DNA of 64,000 nucleotides from Caenimonas sp. SL110 (GTDB lineage Bacteria > Pseudomonadota > Gammaproteobacteria > Burkholderiales > Burkholderiaceae_C), in NCBI RefSeq assembly GCF_001044395.1, contig NZ_JANU01000006.1, positions 124,001 to 188,000 of the forward strand, given 5' to 3'. Under the pieces are notes generated by a model. The model was not told the DNA's origin and ran no database searches. It worked only from the letters and a program-made list of their open reading frames with translations. A program made the position numbers and the translations under genes. This document shows, piece by piece, positions 35,603-45,216 of the stretch. Positions within the stretch are counted from its first letter, which is position 1. The number at the start of each line of letters is the position of its first letter.

Positions 35603-37006
35603 TCAGGAGCGCGACGCGCTCTTGCGGGGGGCTTGGCCGCCTTGCGCTGGGCCGGCAGCGACCAGGCACGGGTTAGGCCCACTCAGGACCGGAACCGCAA
35701 CGACGGCAAGTTCGGGTGCGCGCCTGGCTGTCGGCGCAAGGCCCGCCTCAGCTGGTGCAGCGGCTGCACCTGAGGCCGCGCCGCTGGCGGGTGCCGCCTT
35801 CGCCACCACAGGCGTGCCCGAAGCCGAAGCAGCATTGGCCGCCCCACCCTGTCGACCACCGCCGGACGGACGATTCAGATCAAGCACGCGAACCGGCATG
35901 CCGTCTTTCTGGATGCGTTGCTGGCCCGCGGTGACGACCGTATCGCCGACCTGCAGGCCTTCGGTCACTTCCACGCGGCCGGGCCGGCGAATGCCGACCT
36001 TTACCTCGACGCGCTGCGCAATGCGCGTGTCCTGGTCGGGGCCGTCCACCAGCTTGTAGACAAACTGGCGGCCCTGCTGCGGCACGATGGCCTCTTCGGG
36101 AATCACGCGGGCGTTGTCCCGCTCGCCGAACACCGCATTGACCCGCGCGAACATGCCGGGCCTGAGCGCGAGCTGGCGGTTGTCGATGCAGCCGCGTATG
36201 CCGACCGATCGGCCGTTGGCATCGACCAGCGGATCGATCGCCTGGATCACCGCCGTGAAGCGCCGGCCGGGCAGCGCGTCGAGATCGACGAGTGCAGTCT
36301 GGCCGCGCGAGATCTTGGACTGGAACCGCTCGGGCAGGCGGAAGTCCACGAACATCGCGTCCAGGTCCTCCAGATTCACGATGTCCGCGCCATCCTTCAG
36401 GTAATCGCCAACGCTCACCGTACGAATACCGGCGATGCCGTCGAACGGGGCCACGATGCGAAGCCGCGATGCTGTGGCACGCGCCAGCGACAGCTTGGCC
36501 TGCGACACCTGCAGGTTCGCCGCGCTCTCATCCACCCGTTGCTTGCTGATGAAGTTCTGCGCCACCAGTTCCTGGTTGCGGTTGTGGTTGGCCTGCGCGA
36601 TCGACAGTTCGGCCTGGGCCTGCTGCACCTGCGCCATCGGCAACTGGTCGTCGAACTGCACCAGCAACTGCCCGCGCCGCACGCGATCGCCGTCGCGGAA
36701 ATTGAGCTTGGTGACGCGTCCGCTGACCTCGGGGCGCAGCACCACGCTCTGGCGCGAACGCAGGCTGCCGACCGCCTGCGCGTCGTCGGTAAGCTTGATC
36801 AGTTCGACCTTGGCGACTTCAACTGCCGGGGGCCGGGCCGGACCGCCCGGACCACCCGCCGAAGGGCCACCCCCGCCCGCACCCGAAGACGCGAGCGGCG
36901 CTGAAGACGCAGGTTTGGAGGATTTGTTCTGGTACCACCACGCCGCGCCCGAAGCGGCGGCGATGCCGACGACGGCGACCACGGTGTAGATTGCTTTCGA
37001 TGCCAT
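35603..37006 (-). CDS. RND efflux pump periplasmic adaptor protein
   Basis: A 467-residue membrane fusion protein. It has an N-terminal membrane anchor (IYTVVAVVGIAAASGAAWWY), a Gly/Pro-rich linker, and the HlyD-type lipoyl and coiled-coil segments (VAPFDGIAGIRTVSVGDYL, VRRGQLLVQFDDQ). The C-terminal 60 residues are low-complexity Ala/Pro/Ser. The MASKAIY Met at 37006 is preferred over longer starts. It connects the pump to an outer membrane channel that must be encoded elsewhere. Confidence 0.93.
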   Translation of the reverse strand: MASKAIYTVVAVVGIAAASGAAWWYQNKSSKPASSAPLASSGAGGGGPSAGGPGGPARPPAVEVAKVELIKLTDDAQAVGSLRSRQSVVLRPEVSGRVTKLNFRDGDRVRRGQLLVQFDDQLPMAQVQQAQAELSIAQANHNRNQELVAQNFISKQRVDESAANLQVSQAKLSLARATASRLRIVAPFDGIAGIRTVSVGDYLKDGADIVNLEDLDAMFVDFRLPERFQSKISRGQTALVDLDALPGRRFTAVIQAIDPLVDANGRSVGIRGCIDNRQLALRPGMFARVNAVFGERDNARVIPEEAIVPQQGRQFVYKLVDGPDQDTRIAQRVEVKVGIRRPGRVEVTEGLQVGDTVVTAGQQRIQKDGMPVRVLDLNRPSGGGRQGGAANAASASGTPVVAKAAPASGAASGAAAAPAEAGLAPTARRAPELAVVAVPVLSGPNPCLVAAGPAQGGQAPRKSASRS

Positions 37007-37189
37007 GTAATGCTTGTGGCCGGACGCGTCGCGCGCCAGCATCTGGTGATGGGATGAAACCAACCTGCCAATGTATCAGCCATGTGACACACCGGCATTC
37101 GCGTTGTTCCCTAAGCCATCGCTTTTGGTGGCTATTGGCCGCTTTTGCATTACCCCGGCGCGCCCTGCCGGAGCGCCTTTACCGCCTCT

Positions 37190-37651
37190 TTACATCGAGG
37201 CCTGGCGCTGACCCAGGGCAACTTCCACACCCAGGTTGGCCAGCACATCCGCACGCTCGTTGCCCGGGTCGCCGTTGTGGCCGCGCACCCAGCGCCACTC
37301 GATCTTGTGGCCGGCCCCGTTGACCTGGGCGTCCAGCGCCTGCCACAGGTCTACGTTCTTGACGGGTTGCTTGGCCGCCGTGCGCCAGCCCTTGGCCTTC
37401 CAGCCGGCCAGCCACTCGGTCATGCCCTTGAGCACGTACTGGCTGTCCACGTGCAGCGTCACCGCGCAGGGGCGCTTGAGCGCTTCCAGCGCGCGGATCA
37501 CGGCCAACAGCTCCATGCGGTTGTTGGTGGTGGGTGTCTCGCCGCCAAAAAGCTCTTTTTCGGTGCCGCCCGACTTGAGCAGCACGCCCCAGCCGCCGGG
37601 GCCGGGATTGCCCTTGCAGGCGCCATCTGTGTAGATATCGACAGGATTCAA
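37190..37651 (-). CDS. rnhA: Ribonuclease HI
   Basis: A 153-residue RNase H that cleaves RNA in RNA-DNA hybrids. The four acidic catalytic residues are visible: D in [18 protein letters not shown] in [15 protein letters not shown] in [11 protein letters not shown] and D in GNERADVLA. The start is a TTG at 37651 whose last bases overlap the TGA of the upstream methyltransferase; the product then starts NPVDIYTDG at the expected place for the family. Confidence 0.92.
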   Translation of the reverse strand: MNPVDIYTDGACKGNPGPGGWGVLLKSGGTEKELFGGETPTTNNRMELLAVIRALEALKRPCAVTLHVDSQYVLKGMTEWLAGWKAKGWRTAAKQPVKNVDLWQALDAQVNGAGHKIEWRWVRGHNGDPGNERADVLANLGVEVALGQRQASM

Positions 37652-38436
37652 ACGTTTTCTTCCAGGTAAGAGATGGGTGTTCTGTTCGTGACGGGAACGG
37701 GCGCGGCGGTGATGCCGGCGGGCGTCTTCCAGGCTTTGCCGATCAGCTTGATGCCGCGCACCCGCTTGACCGCGACGATGAAATAGACCGCGCCGAATAT
37801 CGGCCACCACCGCTCGCCGGGCCCGTCCAGCCAATCGTAGCGGCTCAACCACTTGTCGGTCTTCATGGCGGGGCGGTAGCAGCCGAAAGTGCCGCTTTCG
37901 ACCTCAAAACTCAGCAGTCGCAGCCAGTCGCGCAGCCGCCAGTAGCCAATGAACTCACCGGCATCCGGCAAGAACAGGTCACCGAAGCCGAATCGCCGGT
38001 ACAGATGCGCACGCCTTTGGCGCAGGCCCCAGAGGCTGGCCGGGTTCAGGCAGCAGATCACGACCTTGCCTTCGGGCACCAGCACCCGCTCGACCTCGCG
38101 CAGCGTGGCATGGGGGTCCACATTGAGTTCCAGCGAATGGGGCAACACGACCAGGTCGATGCTGTTCGATTCGAACGGAAGCGCGGTGAAATCGGTGACG
38201 AGGGCGGGCTCCACCCCTCCTGCGGACAAGACACCCTGGGAATGCTGCACTGCAACCCATTTGTGTGGCATGCGATTGGATTCGAGGGCATCGAGCATCG
38301 GCAAACCGAGCTGCAGGGCGTGGTAACCAAAGATGTCACCGACAACGCGTGCAAACTCTGCCCGCTCCCATGCCAATAGATAGCGTCCGGGCGGGGTTTC
38401 AAACCACTGCTGCATTCCTATAATCGGGTCGCTCAT
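37648..38436 (-). CDS. SAM-dependent methyltransferase
   Basis: A 262-residue class I methyltransferase domain protein with [17 protein letters not shown] near the N-terminus and a Rossmann-type [21 protein letters not shown] helix. This family, common in proteobacteria next to rnhA and mltD or gloB, has unknown substrate. The GTP-like C-terminus is not conserved. ATG 38436 (MSDPIIG) is preferred over a slightly longer upstream start. It overlaps rnhA by 4 bases. Confidence 0.78.
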   Translation of the reverse strand: MSDPIIGMQQWFETPPGRYLLAWERAEFARVVGDIFGYHALQLGLPMLDALESNRMPHKWVAVQHSQGVLSAGGVEPALVTDFTALPFESNSIDLVVLPHSLELNVDPHATLREVERVLVPEGKVVICCLNPASLWGLRQRRAHLYRRFGFGDLFLPDAGEFIGYWRLRDWLRLLSFEVESGTFGCYRPAMKTDKWLSRYDWLDGPGERWWPIFGAVYFIVAVKRVRGIKLIGKAWKTPAGITAAPVPVTNRTPISYLEENV

Positions 38437-38583
38437 GAATCGGTCCTGCGGGATTCTAGTCATGGGCCGGAACCTCGCACTGCTGATCTGATCAATGAGG
38501 GGCAGCGCTTCACAGAATGAGCGCGCCGGGACTTGTGCCTTAACGATGCGGCCACCGCATCTGCCCTACAGAAATACCTAAAG

Positions 38584-40176
38584 ATGAAGTTACACGCTCT
38601 CGGACTCACCTGCATCCTGCTGCTCGCAGGTTGCGCCACGACACAATCACCGACAGCCTCTACCCCCAGCGATCCTTCTTCCCCCAATCCCTCATTCGCC
38701 CGGTCCCCCTCCGCCCCGCTGCCCGCAGTGATCCCCAGCGGCCCGCTGGACCCTATCGCCACATCCACCGCATCGTCGCGCAGCGTCGCCCATCTGCAGC
38801 CGCCGGCCGACCTGTGGGACCGCATCCGGCGCGGCTTCAAGATGAACAACCTCGACTCCGACCTGGTGCGCCAGCAGGAGCAGTGGTACGCGACCCGGCC
38901 CGATTACATGCAGCGCATGACGGAGCGCTCGCGCAAATACCTGTTCCACATCGTCGAGGAGCTGGAGCGCCGCGACATGCCCACCGAGCTGGCACTGCTG
39001 CCGTTCATTGAAAGCGCGTTCAATCCGCAGGCCGTCTCCAGCGCGCGCGCTGCGGGCATGTGGCAGTTCATGCCCGCCACCGGCACCTACTTCGAGCTCA
39101 AGCAGAACGTGTTTCGCGACGATCGGCGCGATGTGCTGGCATCGACCCGCGCCGCGCTCGACTACCTGCAAAAGCTCCATGGCATGTTCGGCGACTGGCA
39201 TCTGGCGCTTGCGGCCTACAACTGGGGTGAAGGCAGTGTCGGACGCGCCATCGCCAAGAACCAGCGGTCCGGCCTGGGCACGACCTACGTGGACCTGAAC
39301 ATGCCCAACGAGACGCGCTTCTATGTGCCCAAGCTGCAGGCCGTGAAGAACATCGTGGCCAACCCCGACACGTTTCGCACCGAGCTGCCGCTGATCTACA
39401 ACCACCCGTACTTCCAGAGCGTCACCGTGACGCGCGACATGGATGTGCAGCTCGCGGCCCGCCTGGCCGACATTTCGCTGGAGGATTTCAAGGCGCTCAA
39501 TCCTTCGATGAGCCGTCCGGTGATCCTGGCTGCAGGCACACCGCAGATCCTGCTGCCCTGGGACAACGCCACCGTGTTCAAGCGCAACTTCGAAGCACAC
39601 GCCGCCGGGCAGTACGCCAGCTGGACGGCATGGAGCGCACCCAGCACGATGAGTGTTTCGGATGCGGCCCGCCGCGTCGGCATGAGCGAAAACGACCTGC
39701 GCAGCGTCAACACGATTCCTCCGCGCATGTTGATCAAGGCCGGTTCGGTGCTGATCGTGCCGCGCTCCGCTGCCAAGCAGGATGACGTCGCTTCCCACGT
39801 GGCCGATAACGGCCAGCTGAGCCTGGAGCCCGAGATCGTCACCCGCAAGACGACCGTGAAAGCAGGCAAGCGCGACACCGTGAAGTCGATTGCAAGCCGC
39901 TATCGCCTGAATGCTTCAGACGTTGCGCAGTGGAACGACACCAGCGCGTCGTCGGCTTTCAAGGCGGGCCAGCAAGTCGTCGTGTACCTGCCGATCAGAA
40001 ACATGTCGACGCGCGCCTCGGCGCGTTCAAGCGCGCACAGCTCGAGCGTTGCGACCCGCAAGACCGCGCCTTCGAAAGTGGCGAAGTCGTCACGGCAAGC
40101 GCAGCCGCAACTCAAGCGAGTCGCTGCCAAGGCGTCCAGTAAATCCGCCGCCAGGCCTGCAGCCAAAGCCCGCTGA
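38584..40176 (+). CDS. mltD: Membrane-bound lytic murein transglycosylase D
   Basis: A 530-residue lipoprotein (lipobox in MKLHALGLTCILLLAGCATT) that cleaves peptidoglycan glycan strands. The SLT domain has the catalytic Glu in ELALLPFIESAFNPQA, followed by SARAAGMWQFMPATG and YNWGEGSVGRAI. Two LysM domains follow, near VSDAARRVGMSENDLRSVN and KSIASRYRLNASDVAQWN. The C-terminal 60 residues are Ser/Ala/Lys-rich. It is outer-membrane anchored. The ATG at 38584 opens the signal peptide; longer starts add charged residues before it. Confidence 0.93.
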   Translation: MKLHALGLTCILLLAGCATTQSPTASTPSDPSSPNPSFARSPSAPLPAVIPSGPLDPIATSTASSRSVAHLQPPADLWDRIRRGFKMNNLDSDLVRQQEQWYATRPDYMQRMTERSRKYLFHIVEELERRDMPTELALLPFIESAFNPQAVSSARAAGMWQFMPATGTYFELKQNVFRDDRRDVLASTRAALDYLQKLHGMFGDWHLALAAYNWGEGSVGRAIAKNQRSGLGTTYVDLNMPNETRFYVPKLQAVKNIVANPDTFRTELPLIYNHPYFQSVTVTRDMDVQLAARLADISLEDFKALNPSMSRPVILAAGTPQILLPWDNATVFKRNFEAHAAGQYASWTAWSAPSTMSVSDAARRVGMSENDLRSVNTIPPRMLIKAGSVLIVPRSAAKQDDVASHVADNGQLSLEPEIVTRKTTVKAGKRDTVKSIASRYRLNASDVAQWNDTSASSAFKAGQQVVVYLPIRNMSTRASARSSAHSSSVATRKTAPSKVAKSSRQAQPQLKRVAAKASSKSAARPAAKAR

Positions 40177-40236
40177 GCTACATCCAGCTACATCGGGACA
40201 CACTGCGGTTCGCAGGACTCCTCCGACGGAGCAAGC

Positions 40237-40269
40237 CGCCCCGGTCTGATGGCCGGGGCGTTTTCTTTT
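40237..40269 (+). terminator. Rho-independent terminator after mltD
   Basis: Stem CGCCCCGG / CCGGGGCG with an 8-base loop, then TTTTCTTTT. Confidence 0.85.
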
Positions 40270-40308
40270 GGGCACAGTGGCTTCAACACTTCCCGAAAGG
40301 AGTCCTCC

Positions 40309-40860
40309 ATGACATTCAAGAAATCGCTTCTCGCCGTAGCAGTGGCAGCAGGTTCGGTACTGACCCTGGCCCCTATGGCCGCCAACGCACAGCTGGTTGT
40401 GCAAGTCGCCCCGCCTTCTCCCGTGTATGAGGCCGTTCCGGCCCCGCGCAGCGGCTACGTCTGGGCACCGGGCCACCATGAGTGGCGCAATGGCCAGTAC
40501 ACCTGGGTGCAAGGTCAGTGGATGCAGCAGCGTCCCGGCTATGCCTATGTCGCACCCCGCTGGGTCGAACGTGGCAACGGCCAGTGGTACATGGTCGGCG
40601 GCAACTGGGAGCGTGGCCCCAACGGCGACCGGGACCATGACGGCATTGCCAACCGCTATGACCGCGACCGCGATGGCGACGGCATCCCCAATCGCTATGA
40701 CAACCGTGGCCGCAACAGCGACCAGTGGGCTCGCAATCGCTTCGGTCCCATGGGCGACCTGGACCGTGACGGCATCGTGAATCGCGACGACCGCGACCGT
40801 GACGGCGACGGCGTGCGAAACCACCGTGACCGTTGGCCCAACGACAGCCGCCGCAGCTAA
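40309..40860 (+). CDS. Exported protein with WxxGxW-type and thrombospondin type 3-like Ca2+ repeats
   Basis: A 183-residue protein. The signal peptide MTFKKSLLAVAVAAGSVLT ends with ANAQ. The middle has YXWQ-type repeats (YVWAPGHHEWRNGQYTWVQGQW), and the C-terminus has DRDHDGIANRYDRDRDGDGI and DRDGIVNRDDRDRDGDGVRN, which resemble DxDxDG calcium-binding loops. It is probably periplasmic or outer-membrane exposed. Start 40309 follows AAAGGAG, and a longer upstream start inside the mltD terminator is not used. Confidence 0.8.
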   Translation: MTFKKSLLAVAVAAGSVLTLAPMAANAQLVVQVAPPSPVYEAVPAPRSGYVWAPGHHEWRNGQYTWVQGQWMQQRPGYAYVAPRWVERGNGQWYMVGGNWERGPNGDRDHDGIANRYDRDRDGDGIPNRYDNRGRNSDQWARNRFGPMGDLDRDGIVNRDDRDRDGDGVRNHRDRWPNDSRRS

Positions 40861-40882
40861 TTCGCGCTAGTCTCTGAAACAC

Positions 40883-40910
40883 ACGCCCGGATCAGTCCGG
40901 GCGTTTTTTT
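40883..40910 (+). terminator. Rho-independent terminator after the Ca2+-repeat gene
   Basis: Stem ACGCCCGG / CCGGGCGT with a 6-base loop and a T7 tail. Confidence 0.85.
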
Positions 40911-40912
40911 GC

Positions 40913-41752
40913 CTAGAGCTTTTCGGTTTCACCCTGGCGCGGCTGCCACTTCATCAGGTGTTTTTCGATGCGGCCCACGATGCCGTCGAGCACCAATGCA
41001 AATGCCGTGAGCACCACGATGCCGGCAAACACCGTGTTCACATCGAACGTGCCCTCGGCCTGGAGAATCAGGTAGCCAACACCGCGTGCCGACCCCAGGT
41101 ATTCACCGACGACAGCGCCCACAAAAGCCAGCCCCACCGAGGTGTGCAAGCTGGAGAAAACCCAGCTCGTCGCGCTCGGCAGGTACACCGTGCGCAGCAA
41201 CTGCTTGCGGTTTGCGCCGAGCATCCGTGCATTGGCGAGCACGACCGGGCTCACTTCTTTCACGCCCTGGTAGACGTTGAAGAACACGATGAAAAACACC
41301 AGCGTCACGGCCAGCGCCACCTTGCTCCAGATGCCCAGGCCCAGCCACATGCCGAAGATCGGCGCGAGGATCACGCGCGGCATCGAGTTGGCGGCCTTGA
41401 TGTACGGGTCGAGAATCGCGCTCGCGGTGGGCGCCAGCGCGAGCCACAGGCCAAAGACAAGGCCCAGGATGGTGCCGATGAAGAACGCAAGCACCGTCTC
41501 CAGCAGGGTCACGCCCAGGTGCTGGTAGATGTCCGCGCGACCGGGCAAGCCTTCCGGGAACAACGCGTTGGCCTGGATGGCATAGGGCATGAACCATGAC
41601 CACACACGGCCCGCGACCTTGACCGGCTCACCGATAAAAAACGCGTACTGGTCGTTGCGCGACACCAGGTGCCACAACAGCATCACGCCGATAAAGAGCC
41701 CGACCTGCCAATAGCGCAGGTTCTTGCTGGAAGGCTTGAGCGCGTCGAACAC
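40913..41752 (-). CDS. ABC transporter permease (NitT/TauT type)
   Basis: A 279-residue permease with about six membrane helices and a typical EAA-type loop (AGAANSMPRVILAPIFGMW-like, reads KAANSMPRVILAPIFGMWLG). It is the last gene of a substrate-binding, ATPase, permease operon. The start is a GTG at 41752, three bases after the ATPase stop codon. The substrate may be a sulfonate, nitrate or related anion; the sequence does not fix it. Confidence 0.88.
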   Translation of the reverse strand: MFDALKPSSKNLRYWQVGLFIGVMLLWHLVSRNDQYAFFIGEPVKVAGRVWSWFMPYAIQANALFPEGLPGRADIYQHLGVTLLETVLAFFIGTILGLVFGLWLALAPTASAILDPYIKAANSMPRVILAPIFGMWLGLGIWSKVALAVTLVFFIVFFNVYQGVKEVSPVVLANARMLGANRKQLLRTVYLPSATSWVFSSLHTSVGLAFVGAVVGEYLGSARGVGYLILQAEGTFDVNTVFAGIVVLTAFALVLDGIVGRIEKHLMKWQPRQGETEKL

Positions 41753-41755
41753 AGG

Positions 41756-42571
41756 CTACGCTGCCTTTTTCAGTTGCTGCGCATAACCCTTGAGCACTTC
41801 TTCGCGAAGCACCGCCCAGATCTGCTTGTGCAACTCGATGAAGCGCGGGTCGGACCGCACCTCGGCCACGTCGCGCGGACGCGGCAGGTCGATGGTGAAT
41901 TCGCCGATCGGCCGGGTCGCCGGACCTGCAGAGAGCACCACCACGCGATCGCTCATCGCAATCGCTTCGTCCAGGTCGTGGGTGATGAAGAGAACCGCTT
42001 TTTTCTTCGCGGCCCACAACTCCAGCACTTCGTTTTCCATCAGCTGGCGGGTCTGGATATCGAGCGCGCTGAAGGGCTCGTCCATGAGCACGATGTCCGG
42101 GTCGAGTGCCAGCACCTGCGCGAGCGCGGTGCGTTTGCGCATGCCACCGGAAAGCTGGTGCGGATAGCGATCGCCGAACTCCGACAGGCCGACACGCTCC
42201 AGCCATGCCTGCGCCTGCGCGCGCGCCTCGGTGTCTGGAATGCCCCGGTATTGCAGCCCCACCATCACGTTGTCGATGGCGCTGCGCCAGGGCATGAGCG
42301 CCTCGGTCTGGAACATGTAACCCGCGCGCTTGTTGATGCCCACCAGCGGCTCGCCAAACACCTTGACATCGCCCCACGAGGGCGCAAGCAATCCAGCGCC
42401 GATATTGAGCAGCGTCGATTTGCCGCAACCGGTAGGTCCAACCACCGACACGAACTCACCCGCTTCAATCCGCAGGTTGGTATCGCCCACCGCCGTGTAG
42501 CGCTGTGAAGGCGCATCCGGCGACTGAAAGGTGACGGTGATCCGGTTGAATTCGAGCGCGGGTGCTGACAT
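41756..42571 (-). CDS. ABC transporter ATP-binding protein (NitT/TauT type)
   Basis: A 271-residue ATPase with Walker A (VGPTGCGKSTLLN), the ABC signature LSGGMRKRTALAQ, Walker B (IVLMDEPFSALD) and a His switch (FITHDLDEAIAMSDR). It powers the importer with the adjacent permease and binding protein. Confidence 0.95.
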   Translation of the reverse strand: MSAPALEFNRITVTFQSPDAPSQRYTAVGDTNLRIEAGEFVSVVGPTGCGKSTLLNIGAGLLAPSWGDVKVFGEPLVGINKRAGYMFQTEALMPWRSAIDNVMVGLQYRGIPDTEARAQAQAWLERVGLSEFGDRYPHQLSGGMRKRTALAQVLALDPDIVLMDEPFSALDIQTRQLMENEVLELWAAKKKAVLFITHDLDEAIAMSDRVVVLSAGPATRPIGEFTIDLPRPRDVAEVRSDPRFIELHKQIWAVLREEVLKGYAQQLKKAA

Positions 42572-42607
42572 GCGGTGGCCTGGGCCTGAGCCTGGAACAG
42601 TCAGCCC

Positions 42608-43690
42608 TTATGCCTTGAACCGGTCCTTGGCGCGGCGCGCGAATTCGTTGGTGAAGGTCCTGGACAAGGTGATCTTGTCGGCCTTGATCGCCGGATCGAA
42701 ACTCTCCAGCGCCTTGAGCGCCGTGCGGGTGCCCTCTTCTGCGATCACCCCATCGAGCGAGATGGCTTCGCGCACCTTGTTGAACGACGCGAGGTACAGG
42801 CCCCGGTCGCCAAGCAGGTAGCTTTCGGGCACCGTCTTGATGATGTCGCTCGGCCCCGCCGTCTGCAGCCACTTCAGGCCGTGGACGATGGCGTTGGTCA
42901 ACGCCTGGCAGGTGTTGGGATTCTTTTGCACGAAGTCGGCGTGGGAATAGAAACACGCAGCAGGCATGGGCCCGCCGAACACATCGAGCGTGCCCTTGAG
43001 CGTGCGCGTGTCGCTGATGATGCGGATATCGCCCTTTTGTTCGAGCATGGTCATGACCGGGTCGATATTGCTCATCGCATCGATCTGGCCCGAGCGCAGC
43101 GCAGCCAGCGCGCCGGCCGATGTGCCCACGCCCACGAAACTCACTTCGCTGGCCTTCACGCCCGCGCGCGACAGCACGAGGTTGGCAACCATGTTGGTGG
43201 ACGAGCCCGGTGCGCTGACGCCGATCTTCTTGCCGCGCAGGTCAGCCGGCGTCTTGTAGCCGGGCATGCCCTTGGTCGAAATGCCCATGGCGATCTGCGG
43301 CGCGCGGCCCATCAGGACGAACTCCTGGATGAACTGGTTTTTCGACTGCATGTTGATCGTGTGCTCGTAGGCACCGGCGACCACATCGGCGGAACCGCCG
43401 ACAAGCGCTTGCAGCGAGCGTGAGCCGCCTGCAAAGTCAGAGATCTCGACGTCGAGTCCCTCGGCCTTGAAGAACCCGAGCTGCTCGGAAATCGTCAGGG
43501 GAAGGTAGTAGAAGCCGGCCTTGCCACCGACGGCAATGGCGATCTTTGACTTCTCGAGTTTGGGTTGGGCGCGTAGCGCTGGCGCAGCGATGACGGCTGC
43601 GCCGAGCGCGGCGGCCGAAGCGAAAGTGCGGCGCGACATCAGGGTCGTGCGCAGGGCCGTGTGGATGGGAGCGTTGTTGGTCTTGTTCAT
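42608..43690 (-). CDS. ABC transporter substrate-binding protein (NMT1/TauA-like)
   Basis: A 360-residue binding protein with a twin-arginine-type signal (MSRRTFASAAALGAAVIAAPALRA near residue 18). Family motifs include IAVGGKAGFYYLPLTISEQLGFFKAEGLDVE and GVGTSAGALAALRSGQIDAM, as in NMT1/ThiY/TauA-like proteins. It delivers the substrate to the permease encoded downstream. ATG 43690 is preferred over a longer start. Confidence 0.88.
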   Translation of the reverse strand: MNKTNNAPIHTALRTTLMSRRTFASAAALGAAVIAAPALRAQPKLEKSKIAIAVGGKAGFYYLPLTISEQLGFFKAEGLDVEISDFAGGSRSLQALVGGSADVVAGAYEHTINMQSKNQFIQEFVLMGRAPQIAMGISTKGMPGYKTPADLRGKKIGVSAPGSSTNMVANLVLSRAGVKASEVSFVGVGTSAGALAALRSGQIDAMSNIDPVMTMLEQKGDIRIISDTRTLKGTLDVFGGPMPAACFYSHADFVQKNPNTCQALTNAIVHGLKWLQTAGPSDIIKTVPESYLLGDRGLYLASFNKVREAISLDGVIAEEGTRTALKALESFDPAIKADKITLSRTFTNEFARRAKDRFKA

Positions 43691-43782
43691 GGGTATGGCC
43701 TTCCTGCTAACGCATTCGAGGTTAGCCACAGGGGGTAGAGACCGCATCGGGAACATCCCGTGCGGGTTTCCACGTAAGTTAA

Positions 43783-44196
43783 TCAGCGATAGCCGATGAA
43801 CAGGATGCCGATATTCACGAAGAGCGCGATCGCCCAGATCGCCGAGCGGATGGTCGAAAAGCCCGCCACATACATCGCGACATAAATGATGCGAAACGTA
43901 ACGAAGATCAGCGCCAGGATATCGAGCGTGGCCTGTGGGGCACCCAGCTGGTGGGCGATGATGACTGCGCCTATAAAAAACGGCAGCGACTCAAACGTGT
44001 TCGCCTGAGCCGAATTGGCGCGCCGCTGCCAGTCGGACTGCTTCGCAAGCCAGGCGCGCGGATCATCGTTGTCGTAGCCGCCCACCTTGCGCGACTTGCC
44101 GAAACCGGGGCCCTTGGCAATCCACGCACAGACGAAAGGCAAGATGGCCATGAAAAAGACGCACCAGTAGGCAATGGTGAACTTCGCGATCTGCAT
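43783..44196 (-). CDS. MAPEG family membrane protein
   Basis: A 137-residue protein with four hydrophobic segments and a MAPEG-type loop (RRANSAQANTFESLPFFIGAVIIA). MAPEG enzymes are glutathione-dependent membrane proteins involved in detoxification or eicosanoid-like metabolism; the bacterial role is unknown. Confidence 0.85.
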   Translation of the reverse strand: MQIAKFTIAYWCVFFMAILPFVCAWIAKGPGFGKSRKVGGYDNDDPRAWLAKQSDWQRRANSAQANTFESLPFFIGAVIIAHQLGAPQATLDILALIFVTFRIIYVAMYVAGFSTIRSAIWAIALFVNIGILFIGYR

Positions 44197-44226
44197 GTCG
44201 TAGCTGCTTTCGTGTCTGATATTTTT

Positions 44227-44817
44227 TCAGCGCCGGTCCACCAGCGCGTGGGCGATCGTACCCAGATCGACGTATTCAAGTTCGCTGCCCGCAGGAACGC
44301 CCCTGGCCAGGCGCGTGACGCTCAGGCCACGTTTTTTCAGTGCCTCGCCAATGACATGCGCAGTCGCTTCGCCTTCGGCGGTGAAATTGGTGGCCAATAT
44401 CACTTCGTGCACCGTGCCATTGGTCGCGCGATCAAACAGCTTGGCCAGACCGATGTCGTTGGGGCCGATGCCGTCCAGCGGGCTCAGCTTGCCCATGAGC
44501 ACGAAATACAGGCCGTGGAATGCGCCCGTGCGCTCCAGCGCCGCCTGGTCGGCAGGCGTTTCCACCACACACAGCTTGGTCGCATCGCGCCGGGGGTCCA
44601 GGCATGTCGCGCAGACCTCGCCCTCGGTGAAGGTGTGGCAGCGCTCGCAATGACGGATGTGGGTGGACGCCTGTTGCAGGGCCTGCGCCAGCAACTGGGC
44701 GCCGGCCCTGTCGTGCTGCAACAGGTGAAATGCCATGCGCGAAGCCGACTTGACGCCCACGCCGGGAAGGCGGCGCAGGCCTTCGATCAAGGCGTTGAGC
44801 GAGCTGTTGTCAGCCAT
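44227..44817 (-). CDS. recR: Recombination protein RecR
   Basis: A 196-residue recombination mediator. It has an N-terminal helix-hairpin-helix ([19 protein letters not shown]), a zinc finger ([16 protein letters not shown]) and a Toprim domain with [14 protein letters not shown]. It works with RecF and RecO in gap repair. It is the last gene of the dnaX-ybaB-recR operon. Confidence 0.96.
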   Translation of the reverse strand: MADNSSLNALIEGLRRLPGVGVKSASRMAFHLLQHDRAGAQLLAQALQQASTHIRHCERCHTFTEGEVCATCLDPRRDATKLCVVETPADQAALERTGAFHGLYFVLMGKLSPLDGIGPNDIGLAKLFDRATNGTVHEVILATNFTAEGEATAHVIGEALKKRGLSVTRLARGVPAGSELEYVDLGTIAHALVDRR

Positions 44818-44839
44818 CAGGCGTGATGAAGATGCGCGA

Positions 44840-45166
44840 CTAGAACGGGAATTTGCCGGCCATGCCCGGCATGCCGGCGGTGATCTTGCCGAGCTTTTCT
44901 TCGGAGGTCTCTGCGACCTTGCGCACAGCAGCGTTGAACGCGGCAGCGACCAGGTCTTCGAGCATGTCCTTGTCGTCGGCGAGCAGGCTGGGGTCGATCT
45001 GCACGCGCTTGGTCTCGTGCTTGCAGGTCATCGTGACCTTGACGAGGCCTGCGCCCGATTCACCGGTGACTTCGATGAACGCGAGTTCGTCCTGCGCCTT
45101 CTTCAGGTTGTCCTGCATGGCTTGCGCCTGCTTCATGAGTCCTGCGAGCTGTCCCTTGTTGAACAT
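44840..45166 (-). CDS. YbaB/EbfC family nucleoid-associated protein
   Basis: A 108-residue DNA-binding protein with the family start [20 protein letters not shown] and a conserved [17 protein letters not shown] segment. It binds DNA as a dimer and is always placed between dnaX and recR. Standard member. Confidence 0.95.
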   Translation of the reverse strand: MFNKGQLAGLMKQAQAMQDNLKKAQDELAFIEVTGESGAGLVKVTMTCKHETKRVQIDPSLLADDKDMLEDLVAAAFNAAVRKVAETSEEKLGKITAGMPGMAGKFPF

Positions 45167-45216
45167 GAGAGATCCTTTCGATGTGCTTGTGCTGCGACTG
45201 GTGGGGGTCTGCCCCG

